Shown here piece by piece: positions 46,885 through 55,833 of a stretch of DNA of 64,000 nucleotides (positions are counted from its first letter, which is position 1; every line of letters starts with the position of its first letter). The stretch is from Paenibacillus sinensis (lineage in GTDB: Bacteria > Bacillota > Bacilli > Paenibacillales > Paenibacillaceae), in the NCBI RefSeq assembly GCF_019904155.1, contig NZ_JAHCMB010000051.1, positions 1 to 64,000 of the forward strand. Direction: 5' to 3'. The notes below the pieces were generated by a model. That model did no database searches. It was not told where the DNA came from and saw nothing but the letters and a program-made list of their open reading frames with translations. A program made the translations under genes and the position numbers.

Positions 46885-48282
46885 TTATTGCAGCACAACA
46901 CTCTGATCAGGAAACGGCTTCTGCCGCTTGCGCAGTGCGGTGAACGCTCTGCTGACGAGCAAGACCGTCCACAGTACGATTACAGCGTCGATAGCCAAAG
47001 ACCCGTAATACACGCCCGCCACTCCCATCACCCGGGGCAACAGCAGCATGACCGGCACATAGAACACAAGCTGTCTTGCCATGCCGATCAGAGCAGCCGG
47101 TTTCCCCTGGTCGATCGACGGAAACAGCGTCATGGCCATGAAAATGGCTGACAGCAGCGGCAGAACAGCCATGTACAACCGGAAATACAGCAGTTGCTCG
47201 GCGCCTAAAGACTGCTCCGGCATCATGAGGTGGAGAATAAACTGCGGCGAGGCCATCGACAAGATCCAGAAGGGAAGCGTCAGCACCATCGAGGCGAACG
47301 TGAAAATTTTATAAGACCGGATAACCCGCTCCCACCGCCCGGCTCCATAGTTGATGCCAATGACCGGCTGCAGCGCCCGCATTAAGCCAAAGATTGGTGT
47401 CAGCAAAAAAGTGAATACACGATAGACGACGCCGTAGAAGGCGATATCCTGCACAGTGCCATGGCGAGCCAGCGCGTTGAATACGACAATTCCCTGCACC
47501 AGACTCATCACGACCATAATCAGCGAGGAGAAGCCAAGGCTCAATATGGATTTGATGATGGAAGCTTCCCAATACAAAAGAGAGGCTTTCGTCTTGAATG
47601 AGGAGAAGCCCCGGCTGAAATAGATCCAGCCAAGCAGCGAGTAGACGAGCATTCCGGCATTCGTAGCCCAGGCTGCACCTTCAATACCTAGCCCCATTCG
47701 GGCAACCAGCACATAGTTAAAAAGAACATCGGCGGCAAGACCGATCCCCATAACCAGTGCGGCTGTCTTCATTTTGCCTTCGGCTCTCACAATCATGTTC
47801 GTGGCCAGCCCGTAAATCCAGAACAAGGCGCCGAGGACGGTAATACGGAAATAATGTTCGCCCAGAACCAGCGCATCGCCTTCTCCGCCCATCAGCCGGA
47901 TCAGCTGATTGGAGAATAATAATCCGAAGGCCATGTACACAACCGTAATCAGGAGCGTGAGACTGTTCACATGACCCAGCAGCTTCTCCTGCTTCGCTTT
48001 GTCCTTGCTCCCGATGGCGATGCTGAGCACAGCCCCCGCCCCTACGCCGATCAGCGAGCCGATCCCATTGGTAATCTGGGTGAGCGGATAGGCTACCGAC
48101 ACACCGGCTAGCGCCGTCTCCCCGATGTAGCGTCCAACAAACACCGCGGCGATGACGGCATTCAGACCATACAGCACCATCGCTATGATGGCCGGCCAAG
48201 ACAGCCGCAGCATAACGCTCCACAAATTTCCATCCACAATGAATTGCTGCTCTGATTTCTCGCTGTTGCTCATACCGCTCAC
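46885..48282 (-). CDS. MATE-family efflux protein
   Basis: Multidrug and toxic compound extrusion protein, 465 residues with about twelve membrane helices (WPAIIAMVLYGLNAVIAAVF, GIGSLIGVGAGAVLSIAIGS). The GTG at 48282 is chosen because AAGGAGG lies 7 bases upstream and it overlaps the preceding stop as GTGA; the frame extends 20 codons further upstream inside the ABC gene. Its place just before the biosynthetic genes makes it the best candidate for exporting the finished metallophore. It uses a sodium or proton gradient. Confidence 0.88.
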   Translation of the reverse strand: MSGMSNSEKSEQQFIVDGNLWSVMLRLSWPAIIAMVLYGLNAVIAAVFVGRYIGETALAGVSVAYPLTQITNGIGSLIGVGAGAVLSIAIGSKDKAKQEKLLGHVNSLTLLITVVYMAFGLLFSNQLIRLMGGEGDALVLGEHYFRITVLGALFWIYGLATNMIVRAEGKMKTAALVMGIGLAADVLFNYVLVARMGLGIEGAAWATNAGMLVYSLLGWIYFSRGFSSFKTKASLLYWEASIIKSILSLGFSSLIMVVMSLVQGIVVFNALARHGTVQDIAFYGVVYRVFTFLLTPIFGLMRALQPVIGINYGAGRWERVIRSYKIFTFASMVLTLPFWILSMASPQFILHLMMPEQSLGAEQLLYFRLYMAVLPLLSAIFMAMTLFPSIDQGKPAALIGMARQLVFYVPVMLLLPRVMGVAGVYYGSLAIDAVIVLWTVLLVSRAFTALRKRQKPFPDQSVVLQ

Positions 48283-50036
48283 ACTCTCGCCTCCTTGGGC
48301 GCTGCTATTTTCCACCCGCTCGTTCGGCTCTGGGTATTCCATAGCTTGGCGTACAGCCCGCAGGTCTGAAGCAATTCGTCATGCCGTCCCTGGCTGACCA
48401 CCCTGCCTTTATCCAGCACGATGATGTTGTCCGAACGAATAACCGTCTTCAGCCGATGGGCAATCATGATGACGGTACGCCCCTTCACTAACCGGTTGAT
48501 CGCCCGCTGCATGTCTGCTTCGTTCTCCGGATCAAGCGAAGAGGTTGCCTCATCAAGCAGAACAACCGGCGCATCCTTCAGAATCGCCCGGGCAATTGAA
48601 ATCCGCTGCTTCTCGCCGCCGGACAGTGTAGATCCGCCTTCGCCTACCGGCGTGTCGTAGCCGAGCGGCAGCTTCATAATAAACTCATGGCAGCATGCCT
48701 CCCGCGCGGCCGCCTCGATTTCCTGTTGCGTAGCGCCCTCTCGGCCATAGCGGATATTGTTTCGGATCGTGTCCTGGAACAGGTAGACATCCTGAAATAC
48801 CATGGATATTTTTCTCATGAGCTGCTCGGGTTCCACCTTGCCCTGATCCACACCGCCGAACCATATCGTTCCGCTCTGCGGATCGTAAAAGCGGGTAATC
48901 AGTCGCAGCATCGTGCTCTTGCCGCTGCCCGACGGTCCTACAATGGACGTAAGCGTCCCTTCCTTCATGTCCACGGACACATCATTCAACACGGTGCTCT
49001 TGTCGTACCCAAAGGTAACATGCTCAAAGCGAATATGATGGCCCGTTCCGGTCAGCTTCTCTCCGCCCATCACCGGCTGCTCCAGCAAGCTGACGATGCG
49101 TTCGCCCGCCATGGCATCATACTTGAAGGCAGGCAGGCGCATGATGGCAACCGACAGCGGATCGAAGACCCGGGTTCCAACGAGCAGGAACATTGCGAAC
49201 AGGGGCACGGTCAAATCGCCGCCTACAATGAGATACACCCCGATTATGGTGATCAGCGACAGACCGGTTTCCAGAAATGCGATAGCAACCAGAAAGAACG
49301 GACCAAGCGCCCCCTCCAGCTTGATGCTTTCCCTCATATAGTGATGGAAGGCCTGCTCCAGCCTTTTGAAATTCGTACCGCGCAGGTTGTAAGCCTTGAT
49401 CACCTTCATGCCGAGCAAGTACTCATGCAGCCGGTTGGACTGTGTAATGCGCGCATCCGAATGGCTCTGTCCGAGCTTGCGCTCCAGCCGGCCGACGCTC
49501 CACAGAATGAGAAGCGTAACTGGAAAGCCCGCCAGCATCGCCACCGTCAAGCGCCAGTCGATAAATACTAGCCCCGCAAACGCCATCAGCGGAATGACGA
49601 GGCCGCTGACGAGCTGCGGAAGCACATGCGTCGCCGCATTTTCCGTCTGGGTGAAATCATTCATCATCGTATGTCCGAGCTCGCCCGCATCCTTTTTCAG
49701 CAAGAAGCCCATGGGCAGCTTGCGGATATGCTCGGCAAGCCGGGTACGGCCGTCAGCCGACGCTTCATACGCTCCGCGGAAGACCGTCCGGTAAGCCTGC
49801 CGCTCGGCAGCAAACACAAGCGACAGGAACAGCACCATGCCGCCCCATGCCAGCCACAGCGACTTCATGGGAAGGCTGCTGTCTCCTTCGGCAAAGCTCG
49901 TATAGATCATGCTGACGGCAAGCGTCATGCAGCCGAAGGGGAACAGATTGGCCATGTTGGCAAGTATAGCCCAGATAATGGGTTTCAACATTTTCCGGGG
50001 ATTGCCGGCCGTAATGGCATGCAGCCGCTTAATCAT
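48279..50036 (-). CDS. Exporter-fold ABC transporter, YbtQ-like half
   Basis: 585 residues, six membrane helices then an ATPase with GPSGSGKST, TLSGGEKQR, VVLLDEATSSLDPE and AHRLKT. The ATG at 50036 overlaps the stop of the partner gene as ATGA; the frame is open 24 codons further upstream. The pair resembles YbtP/YbtQ of the yersiniabactin locus and IrtAB of mycobacteria, which have an exporter fold but import the metal-loaded siderophore. Import or export cannot be told from sequence; a dedicated MATE pump and an ECF importer are also present. Confidence 0.88.
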   Translation of the reverse strand: MIKRLHAITAGNPRKMLKPIIWAILANMANLFPFGCMTLAVSMIYTSFAEGDSSLPMKSLWLAWGGMVLFLSLVFAAERQAYRTVFRGAYEASADGRTRLAEHIRKLPMGFLLKKDAGELGHTMMNDFTQTENAATHVLPQLVSGLVIPLMAFAGLVFIDWRLTVAMLAGFPVTLLILWSVGRLERKLGQSHSDARITQSNRLHEYLLGMKVIKAYNLRGTNFKRLEQAFHHYMRESIKLEGALGPFFLVAIAFLETGLSLITIIGVYLIVGGDLTVPLFAMFLLVGTRVFDPLSVAIMRLPAFKYDAMAGERIVSLLEQPVMGGEKLTGTGHHIRFEHVTFGYDKSTVLNDVSVDMKEGTLTSIVGPSGSGKSTMLRLITRFYDPQSGTIWFGGVDQGKVEPEQLMRKISMVFQDVYLFQDTIRNNIRYGREGATQQEIEAAAREACCHEFIMKLPLGYDTPVGEGGSTLSGGEKQRISIARAILKDAPVVLLDEATSSLDPENEADMQRAINRLVKGRTVIMIAHRLKTVIRSDNIIVLDKGRVVSQGRHDELLQTCGLYAKLWNTQSRTSGWKIAAPKEARV

Positions 50037-51850
50037 GTCGTATGCGCCTCCTCTCTGTGCCGCGCCTCGCCGATTTCCCAGCCCGCAGCCATTGTATAGG
50101 CATTCCACATATTGAGGTACAGGCCGCCGCGGGCCAGCAGCTCCGGATGTGTCCCGGCGTCATTGATTTCCCCGTCCTTCAGCACGATAATCCGGTTCGC
50201 TTCGGTAATCGTCGTCAATCGGTGCGCTATGATAAGCACGGTCTTCCCGGCAATGAGCTGCTGGAGAGCCATCTGCATCTGGTATTCATTTTCCGGGTCC
50301 GCATAGGCCGTTGCTTCATCCAGCACCAGAATAGGCGCATTTTTCAAAATTGCCCGCGCAACCGACACCCTCTGCTCCTCGCCGCCAGACAAATAGACAC
50401 CGCCTTCCCCGATCTGCGTATCGTAGCCTTCCGGCATCTGCACGATGAAGTCATGGCATTGAGCCGCCCGCGCAGCCGCAAATACCTCTTCCTGCGTTGC
50501 CGACGGCCGTCCGGCCAAAATATTGTTGTACAGCGTATCCGCGAACAGAAAAGTGTCCTGAAAGACAAACGACAGGGTATCCATCAGCTTCTCGGTTGAA
50601 ATAAAGCGCACATCCACTCCACCGATTGAGATGCCGCCCTGCTGCACATCCCAGAAACGCGGGATCAGCTGGGCCACCGTTGACTTGCCGGAGCCGGACG
50701 GGCCAACAAGCGCGGTTATTTCCCCCTGTCGCGCCGTAAAGCTAAGTCCCTTCAGCACATTTCTGCCATTCATCCCTTCGTATGAGAAGGTTACATCCCG
50801 AAATTCCACATCATAGGAGGATGGTGTTAGTGGAGTGTGCGGCTCGGCTATGGGCTCTTCCGCAAAAATGCCGTCAATGCGTCTGACCCCCTCGATAATA
50901 ACGTTCATCGTGGACGCCATATTATTCAGCTTGAAGACCGGAGCGGAGATGCCCGGCGCCATAACAAGAAACAGCATCAGCGTGGCCGCAAAGGCAACAC
51001 TGTCCGGCTGCCCCTCAATGAGGAACAGACCAACCGGCAGAATGAAGGTAGCCAGCGACAGTACGATCACCTTGAACGACACGTAGCCATTTTGAAACTG
51101 GTCGGTGTATTGAAGGCTGAAATCCCGGTAGCGGATAATATCCTCATGGAATTTCCGGAATGAGCGGACCGTCTGCCCGAAAATCTTGATGGACGGCATC
51201 CCCTTCACATACTGGATCGAGGACGCATTGATATTTTCCAGCGAGTCAAAATACTCCTTCAGCCCTTTCTTCGCCTTCTCTCCCGACATCATGGAGTATT
51301 GCGCTGCAAAGCCGACAACCATCGGAATGGTGCAAGCCAGGGCGAACCATACGTTCAGGGAGAACATAATGATAACAATCGCCACGATCATCACGGCGGT
51401 GCTGATCAGATCGGGCAGCTGATGGGCGATGAACAGCTCGATTTTCTCGACGTCCTGCTCGACATTCTTCTTCACTTTCCCGCTCGCGTTCTTGCTGAAA
51501 TAGCCGAGAGGCAGCCGGCCGATATGCTCGGACAGCTTCACCCGGATGCTGTACAAAATGCGGAAAGCGGCGATGTGCGACAGCATTCCTCCGACATACA
51601 TGAAGAAGTAGCCGAGCAGCATGCCGATTCCTCCCCAAATTACCCAGCGTATCATAAACGGTCCATCCACTTTCGAAATATCCGCCGCATGGCGAAGCAG
51701 CTCGCTCATCACCATGTACACGGAAGCGTAGGGCACCAGCATCATCATGACACTGACCGCCGACAAGATGCCGGACCAGAGCAGAAGTGATTTTTTCTCA
51801 CCGGCCAATTCCAGCAATCTGGGTATCCCTTGCTTGGTTCGATTGTTCAA
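50033..51850 (-). CDS. Exporter-fold ABC transporter, YbtP-like half
   Basis: 605 residues with six helices and an ATPase (GPSGSGKSTVAQLI, YLSGGEEQR, ILVLDEATAYADPE, AHRLTT). The segment IQYVKGMPSIKIFGQT resembles YbtP-group transporters. It starts at TTG behind AAAGGGGGA and overlaps the ECF ATPase gene by 53 bases. Forms a heterodimer with the next gene product, by analogy with YbtPQ. Confidence 0.88.
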   Translation of the reverse strand: MNNRTKQGIPRLLELAGEKKSLLLWSGILSAVSVMMMLVPYASVYMVMSELLRHAADISKVDGPFMIRWVIWGGIGMLLGYFFMYVGGMLSHIAAFRILYSIRVKLSEHIGRLPLGYFSKNASGKVKKNVEQDVEKIELFIAHQLPDLISTAVMIVAIVIIMFSLNVWFALACTIPMVVGFAAQYSMMSGEKAKKGLKEYFDSLENINASSIQYVKGMPSIKIFGQTVRSFRKFHEDIIRYRDFSLQYTDQFQNGYVSFKVIVLSLATFILPVGLFLIEGQPDSVAFAATLMLFLVMAPGISAPVFKLNNMASTMNVIIEGVRRIDGIFAEEPIAEPHTPLTPSSYDVEFRDVTFSYEGMNGRNVLKGLSFTARQGEITALVGPSGSGKSTVAQLIPRFWDVQQGGISIGGVDVRFISTEKLMDTLSFVFQDTFLFADTLYNNILAGRPSATQEEVFAAARAAQCHDFIVQMPEGYDTQIGEGGVYLSGGEEQRVSVARAILKNAPILVLDEATAYADPENEYQMQMALQQLIAGKTVLIIAHRLTTITEANRIIVLKDGEINDAGTHPELLARGGLYLNMWNAYTMAAGWEIGEARHREEAHTT

Positions 51851-53279
51851 TGCGGTCTTCCCCCTTTCGCGTCAATTCAACTACATGGTCACAGGCAAGC
51901 CGGGTCAATATCGGATCATGCGTGATCAGGATGACCGTCTTGCCCGCCCATGCCAGCTTCCTGACCCACTCGACCACATGAAGAACGCCTTCTCCGTCAA
52001 GTCCGCTGGTCGGCTCATCCAGGATGATAAGCTCCGCGTCCGAGCAATAGGCCGCCGCCATCGTCACCCGTTGTTTCTCGCCGCCGGACAGAGAGGCCGG
52101 ATGCCGGCCTTGCAGCGCACTCAGGCCGAAAGCCTCCATTGCTTCGAAGGCTTTGCGGCGCAGCGTCTCATCAATATGGCGGCCCAGCACCAGCTCATTG
52201 CCTACGCTGTCGGCATATAGCTGGTAATCGGCATCCTGCATGACCAGGTAGCTCATGGCGCGCCTTTGGCTGGCCGATAATACGGCGCCGTCCTGAACAA
52301 TCTTTCCGCTCCGCTGACGCAGCAGGCCGCTCAAAATTTTGCCAAGTGTTGTTTTCCCCGCCCCGTTCTCGCCCGTCAACGCGGTTACAGTCCCTTTGGG
52401 AAGTGCCAGATCAACACCGGTCAGCCCTTCGGCGCTGCGTTTGTGCCTATAGCCAAGTCCATGCCCTGCAAAGACAGGCGACAGAGGGTCGGCCTGCTCC
52501 GTTCGGCCGGTGATGTAGTCCTTCACCATATCGGGGTGGCGCAAGCCATACGGTCTCACCTCGGCATAAGACAGCGCCGCGAACTGCTCCTTCGACCATT
52601 GCCGTGAAATCCTTCCCTGCTCCATACAGACGAAGCTGTCGGCGATCGGAAGTAGAGCATGCAAGCGATGCTCGCTGATGACGAGCGTAGTCCCCTCCCG
52701 CTTGAGCCTGCCAAGGATCTCGACGATAGACTTCGTCGCCTGCTCATCCAGATTGGCCGTCGGCTCATCCAGGATAAGCAGCGGAGGCGCCAGTATGGAA
52801 GCTGCGGCGATCGCAACCCGCTGCTTCTGACCGCTGGAGAGGCGGGCCAGCTTACGATCCAGCAAATGCGCAATGCCCAGCATTTCCGCTTGCCGCTCAA
52901 TGCGCTCCAGAATGAATTCTGCCGGAAGCCCGAGATTTTCCGCGGAAAAGGCGAGTTCATCCCGGACATTATCCATAAAGAACTGGCTGCGCGGGTCCTG
53001 GAACACAACGCCCAGCTTACGCGTCCGCTCCTCGGGCGGCAGCTCCGCCGGGTTCTTCCCGTCCACGAGCACCTCCCCCATGATCTTTCCCGGATAGCAA
53101 TTGGGCGCAAGACCGTTGATCAGCCTGAGGATCGTGCTCTTGCCGCAGCCCGAGCGGCCGCATAGCACGACGCACTGCCCCGGCGGAACCTTCAGGGAAA
53201 TATTCCGCACGCCCGGCTCCGCCTGAGCCTCATCTCCATCATGGCCGTATCGAAACGTCACATCGTTCAGAGCAATCAT
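51798..53279 (-). CDS. ECF transporter double ATPase (EcfA-EcfA' fusion)
   Basis: 493 residues with two complete ABC ATPase domains in one chain. The first has GRSGCGKST, RLSSGQKQR and ILDEPTANLD; the second has TGENGAGKTT, SLSGGEKQR and ILDEPTSGLD. This fused form is typical of dedicated ECF importers. The start at 53279 overlaps the EcfT stop as ATGA and begins at the conserved MIALNDVTF; a frame of 66 further codons upstream runs inside EcfT and is not conserved. It should power uptake by the adjacent S and T subunits. Confidence 0.92.
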   Translation of the reverse strand: MIALNDVTFRYGHDGDEAQAEPGVRNISLKVPPGQCVVLCGRSGCGKSTILRLINGLAPNCYPGKIMGEVLVDGKNPAELPPEERTRKLGVVFQDPRSQFFMDNVRDELAFSAENLGLPAEFILERIERQAEMLGIAHLLDRKLARLSSGQKQRVAIAAASILAPPLLILDEPTANLDEQATKSIVEILGRLKREGTTLVISEHRLHALLPIADSFVCMEQGRISRQWSKEQFAALSYAEVRPYGLRHPDMVKDYITGRTEQADPLSPVFAGHGLGYRHKRSAEGLTGVDLALPKGTVTALTGENGAGKTTLGKILSGLLRQRSGKIVQDGAVLSASQRRAMSYLVMQDADYQLYADSVGNELVLGRHIDETLRRKAFEAMEAFGLSALQGRHPASLSGGEKQRVTMAAAYCSDAELIILDEPTSGLDGEGVLHVVEWVRKLAWAGKTVILITHDPILTRLACDHVVELTRKGEDRIEQSNQARDTQIAGIGR

Positions 53280-53953
53280 AGAACACTCCCCCCTCCCGTA
53301 ACTGTCATCACGCCGAGCAGAGCGTAAACCGCAACAGCCGCAGCATCCATTCCACGCAGCTTGGCCAGATGAATGGTCGAACGATGGTTCCGGCTTTCGA
53401 TCCCCCGCAATTCGGCAGAGGAAGCAAGCTCGGAAGACAGCTTCAGACATCTCACCATCAATGGCACGAAATAGCACTCATAGATAACTGCCGGCCGCCT
53501 CAGAACGCTGTGCCAGCGCGGAAAAATGCCCCTCGCTCTGATTCCGTCTCGAATGGATAATATTTCCATAAGCAGCACCGGGAAGAAGCGGATCAGGATA
53601 CACAGCATTACCGTAATAGGCTTGGGCAGCCTGGCCCGTTCAAATGCATACATAATGCGGCTGGGAGACGTCTGTACCAGCACCGCGCCGATCATGGCAA
53701 CCGGCATCATTCTGGAGAAGGTATAGAGAATGAGTCCGAAGCCAGCGGAATGTCCCGCCAGCACTTCGGTCAAAGCCAGTATTGCGATGTATGCCAGGAC
53801 AAAATAGAACGCCTTCCGCAGCATGCCGTGACAGATCAGATACAACGCGCTGAGTCCGACCAAAGCATGCAGCTGCCAGGAATCGGTTGCCAAAATCAGA
53901 AGGACTGTGGCAACAATCAACACGACGACATGCGTTCGCGGATCGAGCTGCAT
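53276..53953 (-). CDS. ECF transporter transmembrane subunit EcfT
   Basis: 225 residues of the CbiQ/EcfT family with about five hydrophobic helices. The coupling-helix signatures are visible as SSELASSAELRGIE and, earlier, DGIRARGI, each with the conserved Ala-Arg-Gly type triplet. Its ATG overlaps the S-subunit stop (TGATG), and its own stop overlaps the ATPase start. It links the S component to the double ATPase. Confidence 0.9.
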   Translation of the reverse strand: MQLDPRTHVVVLIVATVLLILATDSWQLHALVGLSALYLICHGMLRKAFYFVLAYIAILALTEVLAGHSAGFGLILYTFSRMMPVAMIGAVLVQTSPSRIMYAFERARLPKPITVMLCILIRFFPVLLMEILSIRDGIRARGIFPRWHSVLRRPAVIYECYFVPLMVRCLKLSSELASSAELRGIESRNHRSTIHLAKLRGMDAAAVAVYALLGVMTVTGGGSVL

Positions 53954-54570
53954 CAGACCAGTCTCGCTTTTTTAACATGCTTGCGGAGCATCAGGCGGCC
54001 AAGCAGGCAACCTCCCACAGCCCCGGCAAGCGTAATGGAGCACATAATCAGAACCATGCTCGGCGTCTCGTAATAATAGAGCATGTCTGCCAGCGCCTCC
54101 GGTGAATAGCTCTTCTCAAGCCCGCTGACATATTGATCTCTAAAGAATATCAGCGGCACAACGCCGCACATCGAATAGCCGACATAGAACAGACTATAGC
54201 CTGCTGCATTGCGCACCGGCCGCCTGTAGCTGTCCCCTCCCCACATGACCAGTTCGCATAGCAGGCCGACCACTGCAAATACAAGCAAATAGTAGACAAG
54301 TCCGAACGCTACAAAGAAAAGGCCGGTTAACAATGAGCTGAAAAATAAAACGCCCCGTTTGCCGATTTTGTTCGCCATCACCATATAGACCGGGCCATTG
54401 ATCAGCGCTACGATTCCAGCTCCCATCAAGTAGTTCAACGGATAGGCAAACATTCCGTTAATCGTCATCACAATCAGCATCACAACATTAAAAATCGCCA
54501 GAGTAATGAAATCCCTCATTTTCCACCTGTTGCCTTCAATTGCTCCCTTAACTCCCAGACTTGTCTGCAT
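53953..54570 (-). CDS. ECF transporter S component, MptD/Trep_Strep family
   Basis: 205 residues with about five to six membrane helices (DFITLAIFNVVMLIVMTING, YYLLVFAVVGLLCELVMWGG), matching the MptD-family putative S components (the Trep_Strep family). It binds the substrate of the ECF importer. As the first gene of the metallophore operon, its substrate is probably the metal-metallophore complex, which would be unusual for ECF transporters, best known for vitamins and metal ions. An alternative is free metal uptake. GGGGGAG precedes the ATG. Confidence 0.85.
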   Translation of the reverse strand: MQTSLGVKGAIEGNRWKMRDFITLAIFNVVMLIVMTINGMFAYPLNYLMGAGIVALINGPVYMVMANKIGKRGVLFFSSLLTGLFFVAFGLVYYLLVFAVVGLLCELVMWGGDSYRRPVRNAAGYSLFYVGYSMCGVVPLIFFRDQYVSGLEKSYSPEALADMLYYYETPSMVLIMCSITLAGAVGGCLLGRLMLRKHVKKARLV

Positions 54571-54614
54571 AATTACTCCCCCTTTTTTGGTTGTACAGAA
54601 CGTAAAAAGCCTTT

Positions 54615-54637
54615 ATAATCGTAATTATTACGATTAT
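54615..54637. promoter_or_regulatory. Zur box upstream of the metallophore operon
   Basis: A perfect 23-base inverted repeat (11-1-11) whose core TCGTAATTATTACGA matches the Bacillus Zur consensus TCGTAATNATTACGA at every position. PerR and Fur boxes differ in the outer bases (TATAAT, GATAAT). It lies 45-67 bases upstream of the S-component start, downstream of the likely -10, where a bound repressor would block elongation or initiation. Confidence 0.85.
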
Positions 54638-54673
54638 GTGTATTCGTTGATAACTTACATCTCTTCCAGTATT

Positions 54674-54679
54674 ATTATA
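54674..54679 (-). promoter_or_regulatory. Likely -10 box of the metallophore operon
   Basis: TATAAT on the minus strand, about 104 bases upstream of the S-component start. The Fur box begins 5 bases upstream and covers the spacer and -35 area. No good -35 hexamer is visible at 17 bases. Confidence 0.5.
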
Positions 54680-54684
54680 TTTGA

Positions 54685-54705
54685 TGATTATGATTATCAT
54701 TATCA
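54685..54705. promoter_or_regulatory. Fur box between the AraC regulator and metallophore operon
   Basis: Two overlapping 7-1-7 repeats, TGATTATGATTATCA (54685-54699) and TGATTATCATTATCA (54691-54705), each matching TGATAATNATTATCA at 13 of 14 fixed positions, offset by 6 bases. This is the classical arrangement for two overlapping Fur dimers. It would control the leftward operon and possibly the divergent regulator. Confidence 0.85.
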
Positions 54706-54828
54706 ACAATGACTTTTCTGCTTTTTACTTTAATTTCTAGCCGTATGCCCGGTCAATACAATCGCCCGACTTTCGTCCTTTCCCGTTATGCTTTCGTCCG
54801 ATCTTGTTAAAGAAGGTGATTGAACACA

Positions 54829-55833
54829 ATGAGTGATATAATCGACGAGGTATTTATGCCCTGCCTGGCGGAGACCGGCTTCTATCTGGATACAACCTGT
54901 GAGCTATGCTGCAAGGAAGGGCTTTGTTACTCGCTGGACCCGGACAAGGGAAGCGGCTATTTTTGGGCTTATTGCCATCACAGACTGTTCTCTGTGTTTG
55001 TGCAGGATTTTGTCTTCCATGAAGATCTTTATTTGCAGTACCGGCAGCCGGAGTATATCTGCATCAGCTGCTATGACTCGGTATGCGGCGAAGAACTGGA
55101 GCCGGTTGGCAGCCAGCTGACATGCAATTACGTGAAAGGGCATGCCAGCGGCAGCAAGCTCTATAAGGCCGTCTATCGCAAAAACGTCCCTATTCGCTCA
55201 GTCGGAATTGTCATCATTCCCGATTACTATGAAAACTACATAAACACGAAATATCCGGGAGAATACAGAGATTTGCGTACGGCTTTCAGCAGTGTGAACG
55301 GGCTGACGGATTTCCCTGAGCTCATGCTCCTTTTTCGCCAGATTCGAAACTACCGCGGCTCGGGGATATCGGCCAAATTGTATTATGAAGGGAAGGTTGC
55401 GGAGGCACTGGCGCTCGTAGTCGAGCGGACGATACAGAATAACCCGTTGAATGCACTGTCCAGTCTGTCCGTGCAGGATATCAATAATTTGTCAGAGGTT
55501 ATGTCCTACATCAATGGGCATTTTGCGTCGGATATTCAATTAAGCCAGCTGGCGAGGATCGCCTGTATGGGGAAGACCAAGCTTAAAGCGACGTTCAAGC
55601 AGGCCAATCATTGTACAATAACCGAGTTTATTCAAAAGACAAGAATGAATCATGCCGGTCATTTGTTGACCAGCACAGATCTGAAAATCAGTCAAATCTC
55701 CCAAATGGTTGGCTACAAAAATACTAGCCGGTTTTGTGAACTTTTTCGCAAAAGCACCGATCTTACTCCGATGGATTACCGCAAAAGAACCCGGACTGCT
55801 GCACTAATGAACATATCTGGAGGGATTCAATGA
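54829..55833 (+). CDS. AraC-family regulator with cysteine-rich N-terminus
   Basis: 334 residues. A C-terminal AraC double helix-turn-helix (about 220-330) includes IQLSQLARIACMGKTKLKAT and ISQISQMVGYKNTSRFCELF. The N-terminal domain contains ten cysteines in its first 100 residues, including CELCCKEGLC and CISCYDSVC. By position it is the counterpart of YbtA and PchR, which activate siderophore genes on sensing the ferric siderophore. The cysteines suggest direct metal or redox sensing, an inference. The ATG at 54829 is favoured over the TTG at 54820 because AAGGTGAT lies 8 bases before it. Confidence 0.88.
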   Translation: MSDIIDEVFMPCLAETGFYLDTTCELCCKEGLCYSLDPDKGSGYFWAYCHHRLFSVFVQDFVFHEDLYLQYRQPEYICISCYDSVCGEELEPVGSQLTCNYVKGHASGSKLYKAVYRKNVPIRSVGIVIIPDYYENYINTKYPGEYRDLRTAFSSVNGLTDFPELMLLFRQIRNYRGSGISAKLYYEGKVAEALALVVERTIQNNPLNALSSLSVQDINNLSEVMSYINGHFASDIQLSQLARIACMGKTKLKATFKQANHCTITEFIQKTRMNHAGHLLTSTDLKISQISQMVGYKNTSRFCELFRKSTDLTPMDYRKRTRTAALMNISGGIQ

